From Vibrio lentus (GTDB taxonomy: Bacteria > Pseudomonadota > Gammaproteobacteria > Enterobacterales > Vibrionaceae): a stretch of DNA of 64,000 nt. Within the stretch, counting starts at the first letter, position 1, and each line of letters starts with the position of its first letter. Shown here in pieces: positions 25,497 through 34,546 of this stretch. The notes beneath the pieces are model-generated. The model did not search any database. It saw only the letters and a program-made list of their open reading frames with translations, and was not told the DNA's origin. The stretch covers positions 124,001 through 188,000 of the forward strand of contig NZ_JAUFQE010000003.1 of the NCBI RefSeq assembly GCF_030409755.1, given 5' to 3'. The position numbers were made by a program, and so were the translations under genes.

Positions 25497-25733
25497 AGTT
25501 AAAGGTTACGACGTTTATTAAAAGGATTGAATGAGTCGATTTAAAGACGCTTACTATCAAGCCCTTGATGAGATCGTGACGAATTGGACTTTTCACTGAA
25601 ATGGGCGCCACCCCTAACTCCACGTAAACACCTTGCGTGCTAGTGAGGGAATTGGTTAATTGTAAAGCCGTCTTGACTCCCAAGTGTTTTAAGTGAGTAG
25701 TCACGGATAGAAAGTAAGTAATTCAAGAGGAGC

Positions 25734-26705
25734 TTATTTAGGCAGGTCTAACTGACTTAGGAACTCAGGAGGTTGTAAAAAAACATCTATGTTGGTTAAC
25801 CCCAAGCAAGCAGCACACAGTCTTTCGATACCTATTGCCCCACCCGCACTATGAGGAGATATCGTACCGGAGTGAACCAACTCTGATAAAATTGAGTCTT
25901 CAGGGCCATAATGACCTAGAGCTTTAGCTCTTTCTAACATCTTGTCAACGTCAGGCTCATATTGATAAAGATGTACAACTTCAACCCCTTCTATTAAAAA
26001 CTCGATTCTTTCAGATATAAGGAAAGTGCCTGCTCTTAACTTAGCGCAAGTTTCAGTTGCATAAGGAAAATCATAGGCTATTAAACATTTTCCTTTAGAA
26101 AGAGGCTCCACTTCTTCAGTAATCCAACGGTCCATGAGAGGAAAAAGAAGCTCTGAAGGTTCATACAAATTGCTAAGCGCAGTGTGAAATTTATCTAAAC
26201 CTCTTATATCAGTCTTTAAATCTATATTAAAGTCTACGAGAATCTTATTAGCAACAGAGAAATCTTCAAATTCACCCCTGTAAAAAATAGAAATCAAATC
26301 CTTGAAAAGTATACATATTTCATCTAAAGATGCGTTTTCTTTGTATAAGTCTAGCATGTAGAACTTCTGAAGATATGTTGAATTAATATCATCACCCCTA
26401 AAGCAAGGAGATAGTGAAAAAACTGCTGGATGTAGTTTTAAGTTTCTTATAAGGGCTGAGGCTGGTGAGTCCTGAAGGAAACGGCCATCAGCCATTTCTA
26501 AACGAGGAACTGCCGAACGACAATCGTGAGCTCGTATTACTGAAGTTGGAAATTCCATAAACCCCTTATTCCACAAGCTTTCCCTTAATATCCGACATAA
26601 ATCAGACATAAACAAAGTTGGCTCTAGTGTAAAAAAATCCCTCTCTTTCATTTCTTGTGATGGTGGGGCAGTTCCGTCTAAGTTGCTGGGCTCGAATGAT
26701 CTCAT
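25734..26705 (-). CDS. Stand-alone class II aminoacyl-tRNA synthetase-like protein
   Basis: 323 residues, ATG preceded by CAGGAGT. It looks like the catalytic core of a class II (Asp/Asn/Lys-type) synthetase without an anticodon-binding domain. Motif 2 is FSLSPCFRGDDINSTYLQKF followed by YMLDLY, where the usual FRxE is FRGDD. Motif 3 is AGGAIGIERLCAACLG with the expected Arg. The substrate-pocket region has LRAGTFLISERIEFLIEG. Such free cores include EpmA/GenX (which modifies EF-P), AsnA and biosynthetic ligases. It lies between the IS66 remnant and a toxin-antitoxin pair, reads away from the siderophore genes, and is AT-rich. Its substrate cannot be read from the sequence. Confidence 0.7.
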   Translation of the reverse strand: MRSFEPSNLDGTAPPSQEMKERDFFTLEPTLFMSDLCRILRESLWNKGFMEFPTSVIRAHDCRSAVPRLEMADGRFLQDSPASALIRNLKLHPAVFSLSPCFRGDDINSTYLQKFYMLDLYKENASLDEICILFKDLISIFYRGEFEDFSVANKILVDFNIDLKTDIRGLDKFHTALSNLYEPSELLFPLMDRWITEEVEPLSKGKCLIAYDFPYATETCAKLRAGTFLISERIEFLIEGVEVVHLYQYEPDVDKMLERAKALGHYGPEDSILSELVHSGTISPHSAGGAIGIERLCAACLGLTNIDVFLQPPEFLSQLDLPK

Positions 26706-27243
26706 GAATAACTCCTGAACAAACTGATTTTTGAAAAAACAAGTGTCTTAAAACGTAAAGTGTTCACTTGGATAAAAAAAATCGCAAGTGGGCTGGCCTA
26801 CGAGTCCGCTAATCCATAAAAGAATACTGCTTAGAGGAAAAATCAATTGTAAAATTTATAATAATTTATGTGAATTTTTTAAACAGCGCGTTATTTTAAA
26901 TTATTTCGTTGACTAGTTTGTTAGTCTTTGGTGTTGCAAGGGAACTGAAGATGTATAGAGAATGTTAATCGTTGAAAACGATTAACATTCAAAAATTGGA
27001 TTCCATATACATTTTCAGGTAGTGATTAGTCGGCGTGTTCTATCTGTATAGCATGTTTCCAATATGAAATGGCGTGTGCTGAGTCTCGTCCGAGTTTGCC
27101 AAGGTAAGCTTACTTCAAAGGCAACCACACAATTTACCAACATAGAGATAGAGGCGACAGGGTTGTTCACTACTCGGGATTAAGCGCTGACTACGCAACA
27201 TTTAATCCTTTTCGTATATTATGTGCCAAAGTGACACGCATAT
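26706..27243. other. Non-coding interval with a perfect 31-nt palindrome
   Basis: AT-rich, no supportable gene. At 26960-26990 GAATGTTAATCGTT is followed by GAA and then AACGATTAACATTC, a perfect 14-bp stem with a 3-nt loop and no T run on either side. It may be an operator or a structured RNA element rather than a terminator. Confidence 0.5.
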
Positions 27244-27298
27244 TGTTTATTGTACACTTTAAGGCCATAATTGGATTGTGACACAACAGGAGATAACA
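27244..27298 (+). promoter_or_regulatory. Promoter and operator of the tacAT-like operon
   Basis: TTGTTT (27246 region) and CATAAT (27268 region) are about 17 bp apart. Just downstream is the palindrome TTGTGACACAA (about 27277-27287), a plausible autoregulatory operator for the ribbon-helix-helix antitoxin, followed by the AGGAG ribosome-binding site. Confidence 0.5.
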
Positions 27299-27300
27299 TT

Positions 27301-27573
27301 ATGGCTACTACTTTGCCTCGCATCACCGCTAGAGTTGATGTCGATACACAAGATTTACTTACTAAAGCTACCGCGATCGCTGGTATGTCTAGTATTAACT
27401 CATTTGTTCTAAGTGCTGCAATTGAAAAGGCTAAACAAGTCATTGAACGTGAACAGGCTTTAAAACTGAGCCAAGCTGATGCTATGTTGCTAATGGAAGC
27501 TTTGGACCATCCTGCAACGCAGAATTCAAAACTAAAAGCTGCCTCTGATCGATACGAGAGTAAGGCTCGATGA
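27301..27573 (+). CDS. tacA: TacA-type antitoxin (DUF1778 ribbon-helix-helix)
   Basis: 90 residues from the ATG at 27301, with AGGAG upstream. The N-terminal ribbon-helix-helix (ITARVDVDTQDLLTKATAIA, then SSINSFVLSAAIEKAKQVIE) and the C-terminal toxin-wrapping tail match the DUF1778 antitoxins. It overlaps the toxin gene by four bases (ATGA), so the two are co-translated. It should bind its own promoter and the GNAT toxin. Confidence 0.9.
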   Translation: MATTLPRITARVDVDTQDLLTKATAIAGMSSINSFVLSAAIEKAKQVIEREQALKLSQADAMLLMEALDHPATQNSKLKAASDRYESKAR

Positions 27574-28064
27574 ATACGGTACTTCTAGATAAAGCTAAAC
27601 ACGATAGAAACCGTTTCAACTGTGGCATCGAAGCTCTCAATAATTACTTAAAAGTAATGGCGAGTCAGCAAGCAAAGAAAGACAATACCAGAACGTTTGT
27701 TTTGGAAGATGATAACGACAACTCGCATATCATCGGCTTTTACACGCTAACAATGACACAAATTGACTTAAAGGCATTACCCGGTAAGTTACAAAAGAAG
27801 CACCAATCATCGACTTCTGGTGGTCTCATTGCTCGTCTTGCTGTCGATGACCGATACAAAGGGAACGGCTTTGGTGAGTGGCTGCTTATTGACGCGCTCC
27901 GAAAGCTATTAGCAGCTAGTGATAGCGTTGCGTTTCCAGTTGTTATCGTCGATGCCAAAGACGGTGCAAAAAATTTCTATGATCGTTATGGCTTTCAAGC
28001 ATTTCAGGACGCTGAAAACAAACTATTCATTACCATTGCAGATGTTAGAGCAAGCTTAGGCTAG
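27570..28064 (+). CDS. tacT: TacT-type GNAT toxin (aminoacyl-tRNA acetyltransferase)
   Basis: 164 residues. The start (DRNRFNCGIEALNNYLK) and the acetyl-CoA-binding motif (LAVDDRYKGNGFGEWLLIDA, with the RxxGxG pattern) are typical of TacT/AtaT-like toxins, which acetylate charged tRNA and stop translation. The conserved end FYDRYGFQAFQ is present. The gene is intact and the antitoxin overlaps it, so the module is probably functional and would stabilise the plasmid. Confidence 0.9.
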   Translation: MNTVLLDKAKHDRNRFNCGIEALNNYLKVMASQQAKKDNTRTFVLEDDNDNSHIIGFYTLTMTQIDLKALPGKLQKKHQSSTSGGLIARLAVDDRYKGNGFGEWLLIDALRKLLAASDSVAFPVVIVDAKDGAKNFYDRYGFQAFQDAENKLFITIADVRASLG

Positions 28065-28969
28065 CTATCCGCTAACCTTTAGCAAAAGAACGCTTTCTAT
28101 AGGAAATCTTAAAAGCTCAAAAATAAGCAATTTTTGATTGGGAAAACGCACGTCCTTTCAACTGTGTAGAGTATTTATACTGACGGATTTTGGTCGGGTG
28201 GATGACACTTTTGAGTTAGAAAGTGCCATGGGTAAAAATTCAGACGATGACGTATTTCTCTTGTTAAATAATTCAACAAAGAGAAAGGCGCTAGGTTACT
28301 AGATAGGCTATTTATAACAAGACTAAAGCTCTATTCTGATCTTTCTCTTTTGAACAACATCCAAAGTTAAATGTCCATTAGTTTGCGGTGGTAACGAGTC
28401 CTGGTTCGCTATAATATCCACCTCAAAGCCGCAACGAAGTCACGGATTACTTGCATTGGATAGAAAGAATAATTACTCGAGAAGTTAGGATAACAGAAGA
28501 AGTTTGGTCTACACATCATTATATTGATGGATTCATATGAATCTCACAGGTGTTATGTAAGCTTAAATATGAACGAACAGAATATATTACGAAAGCATGC
28601 GACCTCATACTTTTTATCGAACAACTTGTTCATCCTAATTGTGCATTAGTCACTTCAGTGTGACTGCTTAAGGAAGTCTGAAGATGAATGATAACTCGAA
28701 CGTGGCAACCTTTAAACATTCAGAATTAGTATCATGAATAATAATTAAGTAAATCTTAACTTAAAGACTAAAAGTTTGCGACAGAACCATTATCGTGACA
28801 TTGTCATAAGCCTCACTGGAAACAATTCAAAGGGACTAAGCCAGACGACGAGTTACAGCATGAATCAATTGATAGTCATTAAAACCGCCAAGTAAACGCT
28901 AAGCGGTTTATTATCCCTTCATTCAAACACGTTGAAGATGCTCAAATTCTGAAAGTGTAAGATTCACGA
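28065..28969. other. Long non-coding stretch at the edge of the siderophore island
   Basis: About 900 bp. I see no complete gene on either strand. A short frame near 28440-28540 (YLHWIERIITREVRITEEVW) has no start and ends soon, and may be a decayed gene fragment. The sequence looks like eroded insertion or gene debris. Confidence 0.4.
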
Positions 28970-30748
28970 TCATGTTGCTTCCAAGCAGGTATATTGTGCT
29001 CGCCACAGATTCTTGTATAAACCCAATTTTTCAACCAGTTCTCTGTGCTTTCCTCGTTGTACAATTGACCCTTTATCCATGACGAGAATTTGGTCTGCGC
29101 CTTGTATGGCACTGAGGCGATGAGCGATGACGATAACCGTTTTACCTGCAATCAACGTTTTGAGTGATTGTTGAATTTCATATTGGGCAATCGAGTCGAC
29201 CGACGCTGCAATTTCGTCCAAAAGCAGGATGGGTGCATCTTTGAGGAAGGCACGTGCAATTGAAATCCGTTGTTTTTCCCCGCCAGATAACCGAGATCCC
29301 CTCTCACCTATTTGCGTGTCAAACCCAAGAGGTAACGTATTAATGAAATCAAGGCAGTAAGCGTTGTTACACGCTTCATAAACCTCCTCATCCGTAGCGT
29401 CTGGTCGACCAATTCTTATATTGTCCATGATGGTAGAAGAAAAAAGCTGTACATTTTGAAAAACCATGCTGACACTTTTGTATACCTCCTCCGTCCCTAT
29501 CTTTTTGATGTCATAGCCTCCAATACTAACCACACCAGAATCAGGGTCACTGAAGCGGCATATGAGGTTCATCAGCGTCGTTTTTCCCGATCCTGACGGG
29601 CCTACGATGGCAGTGATTTCGCCCGGATAGGCAGTGAATTCCACATTCTCCAGGCATGATATACCATCGTAAGAAAATGAAACGTCTTTGAATTGGACTG
29701 AGTGGCTATTGGGCTTTTGGGCCAAGGCTGGTTCTGGAAGTTGTTCCGCATGGAGCAGTGCTTCGGTTTTATCCTCGCTCTGCGCTGCATACCTAATGAT
29801 ATTCAGGTACTGAGCCATGTCTAAAAGAGGTGTTATTAATCTATGTGCGAGAAAAATGAACAATAATGCGATTAAGGGCTCGAAGCTTGATTCTCTTACT
29901 TGCCAAGCACACACGAGTAAAAATGCAACAAACCCTAACTCGACCAAAAGACGAAAAAGAACAACGGGCCCGGCGCCCCAAGCCTCAACGCTCACACTTG
30001 TGCGGGTTATGTCGTCAAATAAGCCATTCAATTTTGTCAGCCATGCCTGTGAGCGATTAAAAAGACGTAACGTCTTAATTCCCATCACAAACTCAATAAT
30101 GACACCTGAGACCTCGCGATTTGTCTCTAATTTATCTTGGCTTACTTTAATGAAGAAGGATCGGGTTGCGCGCATTACAAGCATTGCCAGAGGAAAACCG
30201 GCAATCAACGCGAGCGCTAGCTGCCAGTCCAACGTCACCAATATAGACATAATGAGAATGGGTATTAACGATGACACAAACAGCTCAATAGCCAAGTGAG
30301 TAAATATGTTCTCGATCCGGTTGATATCATCAGTGACTAAGTCTGAAAGCTTGCCAGTTCTATATTTAAAAATCACTGATAATGGCAGAGAATGTATTTG
30401 ATTGAGCACTTTGCGTCGGTACCCGGCCATGATTTGGTAACCGCCTAGGAAGCTGTATTTTTGTCCTAGCCAAGCAGATAAAAACTGTAAGACGAACAGC
30501 ACTGCCAACAGGAGTATGTAGGTTCTTCCCTCCGAAATATTGATTGGTATTGTCTCCGAGTATGCATCCGGCCCGATCATTTTCTGTTGTTCAAGGACTG
30601 AAACAAACCAAAAGTAACACACCAAGATCGGCAGAATGTCTAATATTCGTTCTATCGTACGCCAACAAATACCTAGGACAAATAATCTAGGAGAACACTG
30701 GCTATGCTCAATGACACGCCTAACGGCGCAAAATAATGCATTATCCAT
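28970..30748 (-). CDS. ABC transporter, fused permease-ATPase (YbtQ/Irp7-like)
   Basis: 592 residues from the ATG at 30748, preceded by AAGGAGC; the frame is open 31 codons further upstream but inside the neighbour. An N-terminal membrane domain with about six helices is followed by an ATPase domain with Walker A GPSGSGKTT (about 380-389), signature LSGGEKQR (about 485) and Walker B ILLLDEIAASVD (about 505). It overlaps the upstream ABC gene by 8 bp, so the two half-transporters likely form a heterodimer, as YbtP/YbtQ do for yersiniabactin in the inner membrane. By analogy they import the iron complex or export siderophore; which cannot be decided here. Confidence 0.85.
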   Translation of the reverse strand: MDNALFCAVRRVIEHSQCSPRLFVLGICWRTIERILDILPILVCYFWFVSVLEQQKMIGPDAYSETIPINISEGRTYILLLAVLFVLQFLSAWLGQKYSFLGGYQIMAGYRRKVLNQIHSLPLSVIFKYRTGKLSDLVTDDINRIENIFTHLAIELFVSSLIPILIMSILVTLDWQLALALIAGFPLAMLVMRATRSFFIKVSQDKLETNREVSGVIIEFVMGIKTLRLFNRSQAWLTKLNGLFDDITRTSVSVEAWGAGPVVLFRLLVELGFVAFLLVCAWQVRESSFEPLIALLFIFLAHRLITPLLDMAQYLNIIRYAAQSEDKTEALLHAEQLPEPALAQKPNSHSVQFKDVSFSYDGISCLENVEFTAYPGEITAIVGPSGSGKTTLMNLICRFSDPDSGVVSIGGYDIKKIGTEEVYKSVSMVFQNVQLFSSTIMDNIRIGRPDATDEEVYEACNNAYCLDFINTLPLGFDTQIGERGSRLSGGEKQRISIARAFLKDAPILLLDEIAASVDSIAQYEIQQSLKTLIAGKTVIVIAHRLSAIQGADQILVMDKGSIVQRGKHRELVEKLGLYKNLWRAQYTCLEAT

Positions 30749-32567
30749 TAGAAAGAGCTCCTTCCTTGTCGGCGAGTTGGCGACTGAGCATCCAATCGTC
30801 ATTGTTATTCTGCAAGCGCCATAGCGTCGCATAGAAATCATCAGACTGTATTAATGTGTCATGTGAGCCTTTCGCTCTTACCTTGCCATTTTCCATCAAC
30901 ACAATTTGGTCAGCATCTTCTAACCCATATGTGCGATGGGCAACGACCACGACTGTTTTATCTGGATAGTGCTTTTTCAAGTTTTGATAAAAAGCCCTTT
31001 GTGTCAAATTATCCGCATAGGCCGTCGCCTCATCCAAAAGCACAATGGGGGCATTCACCAGAAGCGTACGTGCAAGAGCAACACGTTGCTTTTCTCCACC
31101 GGACAATCGAACCCCCTGCTCTGCAATCTTCGTATTTAGGCCTTCAGGTAATTCTTTTATTAAATTTTCTATTCCCGCTGTTTGAAGTGCTTGATTCACC
31201 TCTTGAACAGATGCATGAGGGTTTGCAAACATGAGGTTTTCTTTGAGTGTTCCTTTGAATAAAAAAGCGTCTTGGGACGCTAAGGAGAGTAAGCTAGCCC
31301 TCTGAGATTCATTGAGTTGCCTTATAGGCACATCGTTAATAAAAACATCACCACTATCAGGTGTTAAAAGACCGGCCATCAATTGGACCAATGTTGATTT
31401 TCCACTGCCTGACATACTTAATATGATGGTGGTAGTGCAAGGTTTAAAAGAAAGAGTTATATCTTCTAGTACCGATACATCCGAATAAGAAAAGTGAAGT
31501 TTATGTAGCGAGAAACTTAGCGGCGACTGAAGTAAGCATGTCTCATGATCTTTTCTGTTTTCATTCATATCTATAATTGGCATCAAGCGACGAACCCCTG
31601 ATAGGATTTCTTGAATCTCGGTAAAGAAATGACTGATTTTTAACAACGGTTTCAACATTCCCGCCCCTAAAAGCGCTGCCATAACGACATTAATACTGTC
31701 GATTTCGCCTGTTTGTACTAAATAGATGCCGACGGGAAGAATAAACAAAATGCTTGCACCCAATAAACAAGTAAAGAGAGCCCATCGAGGAACGGTGATC
31801 ACAGTGATCTTATCGACAACAGAAAAATAGTGTACAAGGCTTTCTGACATTGCTTTAAAACGTTCACTGTCTTGACGGAATAATTTCATGATTGCAATGT
31901 TTCGAATATATTCGACAACGGTATTATTGAGCACTACAGACGCTGCATGATATTGGTCGTAATGCTTATTTAGCCCCCTCATCACAACGAATGAACTTAA
32001 TATTGCCACAGGCGCTACAATAAGCGCTGCTAACGCTAACCGCCAATCAATCCAAAATAAATATCCAGTGACAAGCAGAGGCCCAAAGACAGCGACTGAT
32101 ACTTCCACAGTATGATGTGAAAAGAAGTTCTCCATTTTCTCAACGTCTTGCATAACTGCCTGCTTCAATTGACCCGTTTGATAGCCTTGGAACCAGGTAA
32201 GGGGAGCCCATGCCAAACGAGAAGCCAACAAACGACGTGTGTCAGCCAAAATCAAGAACGCAGATTGATGACTTAATGTATATGCCAAGCTATAAGCCAA
32301 CGTTTTAGCAACAAGTACCGCAGCCATCCCCAGTGCTAAGTGATAAAAACCGTCTGCGATTAGCGCTGAAGTAGAGGGATCCACCACCTCTTGTTGAAGA
32401 TAGGTTTGTACTAACATAACCGCTTCAAAAAGAAGCCAGTAAGGCGCGAGCTCAAGCGCGGCAGCAAATAAAGACATCCCAACTGCAGCGGTAAGTTTAC
32501 GCCGCTGAGTTTTTAATAGTCGCCAGAGAACTGGCCAGGCTGAATTCAATTGTTTTTGTTCATCCAT
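30741..32567 (-). CDS. ABC transporter, fused permease-ATPase (YbtP/Irp6-like)
   Basis: 608 residues. Membrane domain (for example AAALELAPYWLLFEAVMLV and ALAALIVAPVAILSSFVVM) then an ATPase domain. Walker A reads LSMSGSGKSTL (about 382), where the first glycine of the usual GxxGxGK is replaced by serine. The signature LSGGEKQR (about 485) and Walker B IVLLDEATAYAD are present. The first gene of a two-gene minus-strand operon, divergent from the biosynthetic operon and sharing a 284-bp intergenic region with a Fur-box-like site. Confidence 0.85.
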   Translation of the reverse strand: MDEQKQLNSAWPVLWRLLKTQRRKLTAAVGMSLFAAALELAPYWLLFEAVMLVQTYLQQEVVDPSTSALIADGFYHLALGMAAVLVAKTLAYSLAYTLSHQSAFLILADTRRLLASRLAWAPLTWFQGYQTGQLKQAVMQDVEKMENFFSHHTVEVSVAVFGPLLVTGYLFWIDWRLALAALIVAPVAILSSFVVMRGLNKHYDQYHAASVVLNNTVVEYIRNIAIMKLFRQDSERFKAMSESLVHYFSVVDKITVITVPRWALFTCLLGASILFILPVGIYLVQTGEIDSINVVMAALLGAGMLKPLLKISHFFTEIQEILSGVRRLMPIIDMNENRKDHETCLLQSPLSFSLHKLHFSYSDVSVLEDITLSFKPCTTTIILSMSGSGKSTLVQLMAGLLTPDSGDVFINDVPIRQLNESQRASLLSLASQDAFLFKGTLKENLMFANPHASVQEVNQALQTAGIENLIKELPEGLNTKIAEQGVRLSGGEKQRVALARTLLVNAPIVLLDEATAYADNLTQRAFYQNLKKHYPDKTVVVVAHRTYGLEDADQIVLMENGKVRAKGSHDTLIQSDDFYATLWRLQNNNDDWMLSRQLADKEGALSNG

Positions 32568-32791
32568 AAAACGTGAGCCTTCAGTAAATAAGCCTTACTA
32601 GGGTAAGGGAAATAAAAAGACCATCACTACCCGTATCGGAACGACTCCCCCCTTAAACGATTAAATGAACAATGCCAATTGGAAATAAACCTATTATTTT
32701 CAATGTAATAATCACATTTCTACCAAAACTTTATCTGATCCGAGTAACTAATCCCGATACGAGTAGTCCCCTTCGCGACATCATCATAAAT

Positions 32792-32812
32792 TTAAATGAG
32801 AAAGATTCTCTT
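32792..32812. promoter_or_regulatory. Fur-box-like site between the ABC and biosynthesis operons
   Basis: TAAATGAGAAAGATTCTCTT. The core GAGAA-AG-ATTCTC is a near palindrome and 12 of 17 bases fit the Fur consensus by eye. It lies 40-60 bp before the AMP ligase start and could control both divergent operons. Confidence 0.5.
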
Positions 32813-32851
32813 TTATGTGTGTCAGGCAAGAAGTGACTTTACGGAGATAAA

Positions 32852-34492
32852 ATGAATATCGAAAACGGTGGGGAAACCCTGCAATGGCCATTACCTGGCA
32901 GACAAAAAGCCTATTTTGAGGCTGGTTATTTATTCCCAAAGACGCTAGGTGACTGGTTAACCACTTGGTCCGAACAATTTGAAAATAGAACGGCCATTGT
33001 TGACAAAACTGAGCGCTATACCTTTAGCCAGTTAGATGAACAAGCTACACAGTTAGCTTTCGGTTTTCTCAACGCAGGCTTGAAGCCTGGTGACAAGGTG
33101 ATTGTTCAGTTACCTAATTGTATTTGCTTTGTCACTGCTCTTTTTGCCATGTTTCGCATCGGCGTGATTCCTGTATTAGCAATGCCAACTCAAAGGGAAA
33201 ACGATATCGCGGCGCTGTGTGAACAATCTAATCCATCCGCCTATCTTGTGCCTGAGAAGTTTCTTGGCTTTAACTACGTTGCGATGGCGGAAAAAATTAA
33301 ATCTGCCTTTCCATCAATAAAAACGCTCTTTGTCGATGGTGTTTCAGAAAAGCACCCTGCACTCAGTGTGCTTAATTGCTCCCCGACTGCGCTTCCAAAC
33401 ATCAACCCCTTCGAACTCGCATTCTTACTTTTATCTGGCGGCACGACGGGTACGCCAAAGCTCATTCCTAGAACGCATAGTGACTATGCATTCAATTTTA
33501 TCGAATCATCGAAAGTATGCGAATTCAGTTCATCAACCGTGTATTTAGCGGCCCTACCAGCAGCGCATAACTTCCCTTTGGGGTGCCCAGGCATCTTTGG
33601 GACATTGCATGTTGGAGGGAAAGTCGTGATGAGCAGAACGCCAGGCAGTGACGAGGCTTTTACGTTAATCGAACAAGAGAAAGTCACGACAACTGCCCTC
33701 GTTCCTCCGCTTTTAAAGCTTTGGTTGTCATCAAGGGAATGGGATAACACGGATCTAGATACCCTTTCGCTTGTGCAAGTCGGCGGTGCGAAACTCGACG
33801 TTGAAACAGCAAAAAGAGTGGCGCCTGAATTAGGGAGTGAATTGCAGCAAGTCTTTGGTATGGCTGAAGGCCTGTTGTGTTACACCCGACGAAGCGACCC
33901 ACTCGATACAGTATTAAAAACCCAAGGCAGGCCACTGTCTTGTGCCGATGAAATAAAGCTCGTTGATGATGATGGCTTACTAGTGGCTGATGGACAAGCG
34001 GGTGAGTTACTGACTCGAGGACCCTATACCATTCGTGGATATTTCAATGCTGATAGCCACAATGCCATCGCCTTTACACACGATGGATTTTATAAGTCTG
34101 GTGATATTGTGATGAAAACGCCAGAAGGCAATTACGTTGTCGAAGGAAGAGTAAAAGAACAAATAAATCGCGCTGGCGAAAAAATTGCCGTTTCTGAAAT
34201 AGAACCCCTTCTCAATCTCTTTGAGCCCATCAAAGAATCAGTGATCGTCGCCATTCCTGACGATCAACTGGGCGAAAGAAGCTGTGTATTTATCACCTCT
34301 GCCAACAACGAAGTCCTACCAACTCTTAATGACTTACGCACCTATTTAAGAGGTCTTGGCGTTCCAAGGTACAAACAGCCTGATCAATTAGAAATTACAA
34401 CGCATTGGCCCCTGACATCTGTCGGAAAAATAGACAAAAAAGCGCTGGTCGCAATCGCCCAATCCAACATGCTTAAAAGTCAAAAAAGTTAG
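32852..34492 (+). CDS. Salicylate-AMP ligase (YbtE/PchD type)
   Basis: 546 residues, ATG after GGAGA. It activates an aryl acid and loads it on the aryl carrier domain of the NRPS. The ATP-binding loop is LLSGGTTGTPKLIPR (about 193-207) and the C-terminal catalytic lysine lies in SVGKIDKKAL. The aryl pocket motif is AHNFPLGCPG (238-247). Ligases for 2,3-dihydroxybenzoate (EntE, DhbE) have Ser at the Cys-245 position, while salicylate ligases usually have Cys, so salicylate is predicted. The next gene makes salicylate, in agreement. First gene of the biosynthetic operon. Confidence 0.9.
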   Translation: MNIENGGETLQWPLPGRQKAYFEAGYLFPKTLGDWLTTWSEQFENRTAIVDKTERYTFSQLDEQATQLAFGFLNAGLKPGDKVIVQLPNCICFVTALFAMFRIGVIPVLAMPTQRENDIAALCEQSNPSAYLVPEKFLGFNYVAMAEKIKSAFPSIKTLFVDGVSEKHPALSVLNCSPTALPNINPFELAFLLLSGGTTGTPKLIPRTHSDYAFNFIESSKVCEFSSSTVYLAALPAAHNFPLGCPGIFGTLHVGGKVVMSRTPGSDEAFTLIEQEKVTTTALVPPLLKLWLSSREWDNTDLDTLSLVQVGGAKLDVETAKRVAPELGSELQQVFGMAEGLLCYTRRSDPLDTVLKTQGRPLSCADEIKLVDDDGLLVADGQAGELLTRGPYTIRGYFNADSHNAIAFTHDGFYKSGDIVMKTPEGNYVVEGRVKEQINRAGEKIAVSEIEPLLNLFEPIKESVIVAIPDDQLGERSCVFITSANNEVLPTLNDLRTYLRGLGVPRYKQPDQLEITTHWPLTSVGKIDKKALVAIAQSNMLKSQKS

Positions 34493-34546
34493 CCTAAATC
34501 GTCAACGTTCAAAGCTGTCTCTTTTCAGAACATTAGGAGTTTTATT

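Larger units (their letters stand above)
23750..25554 (-). mobile_element. Decayed IS66-family element
   Basis: The ends form a terminal inverted repeat: GTAAGCGTCTACGAACCGAC at 23750 and, on the other strand, GTAAGCGTCTTTAAATCGAC at 25554, four differences in the first 25 bases by eye. Inside are the IS66 genes tnpA (frameshifted), tnpB (intact) and tnpC (frameshifted and internally deleted). I see no 8-bp target duplication, so a flank has been rearranged. The element cannot transpose by itself. Confidence 0.85.

Noticed and set aside
25563..25704. Minus-strand open frame ending at the IS66 border
   Set aside because: It has only a GTG start, no ribosome-binding site and no recognisable domain; probably a relic interrupted by the insertion.
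28430..28560. Coding fragment reading YLHWIERIITREV
   Set aside because: No start codon, short, and no family I can name; described only as possible debris.
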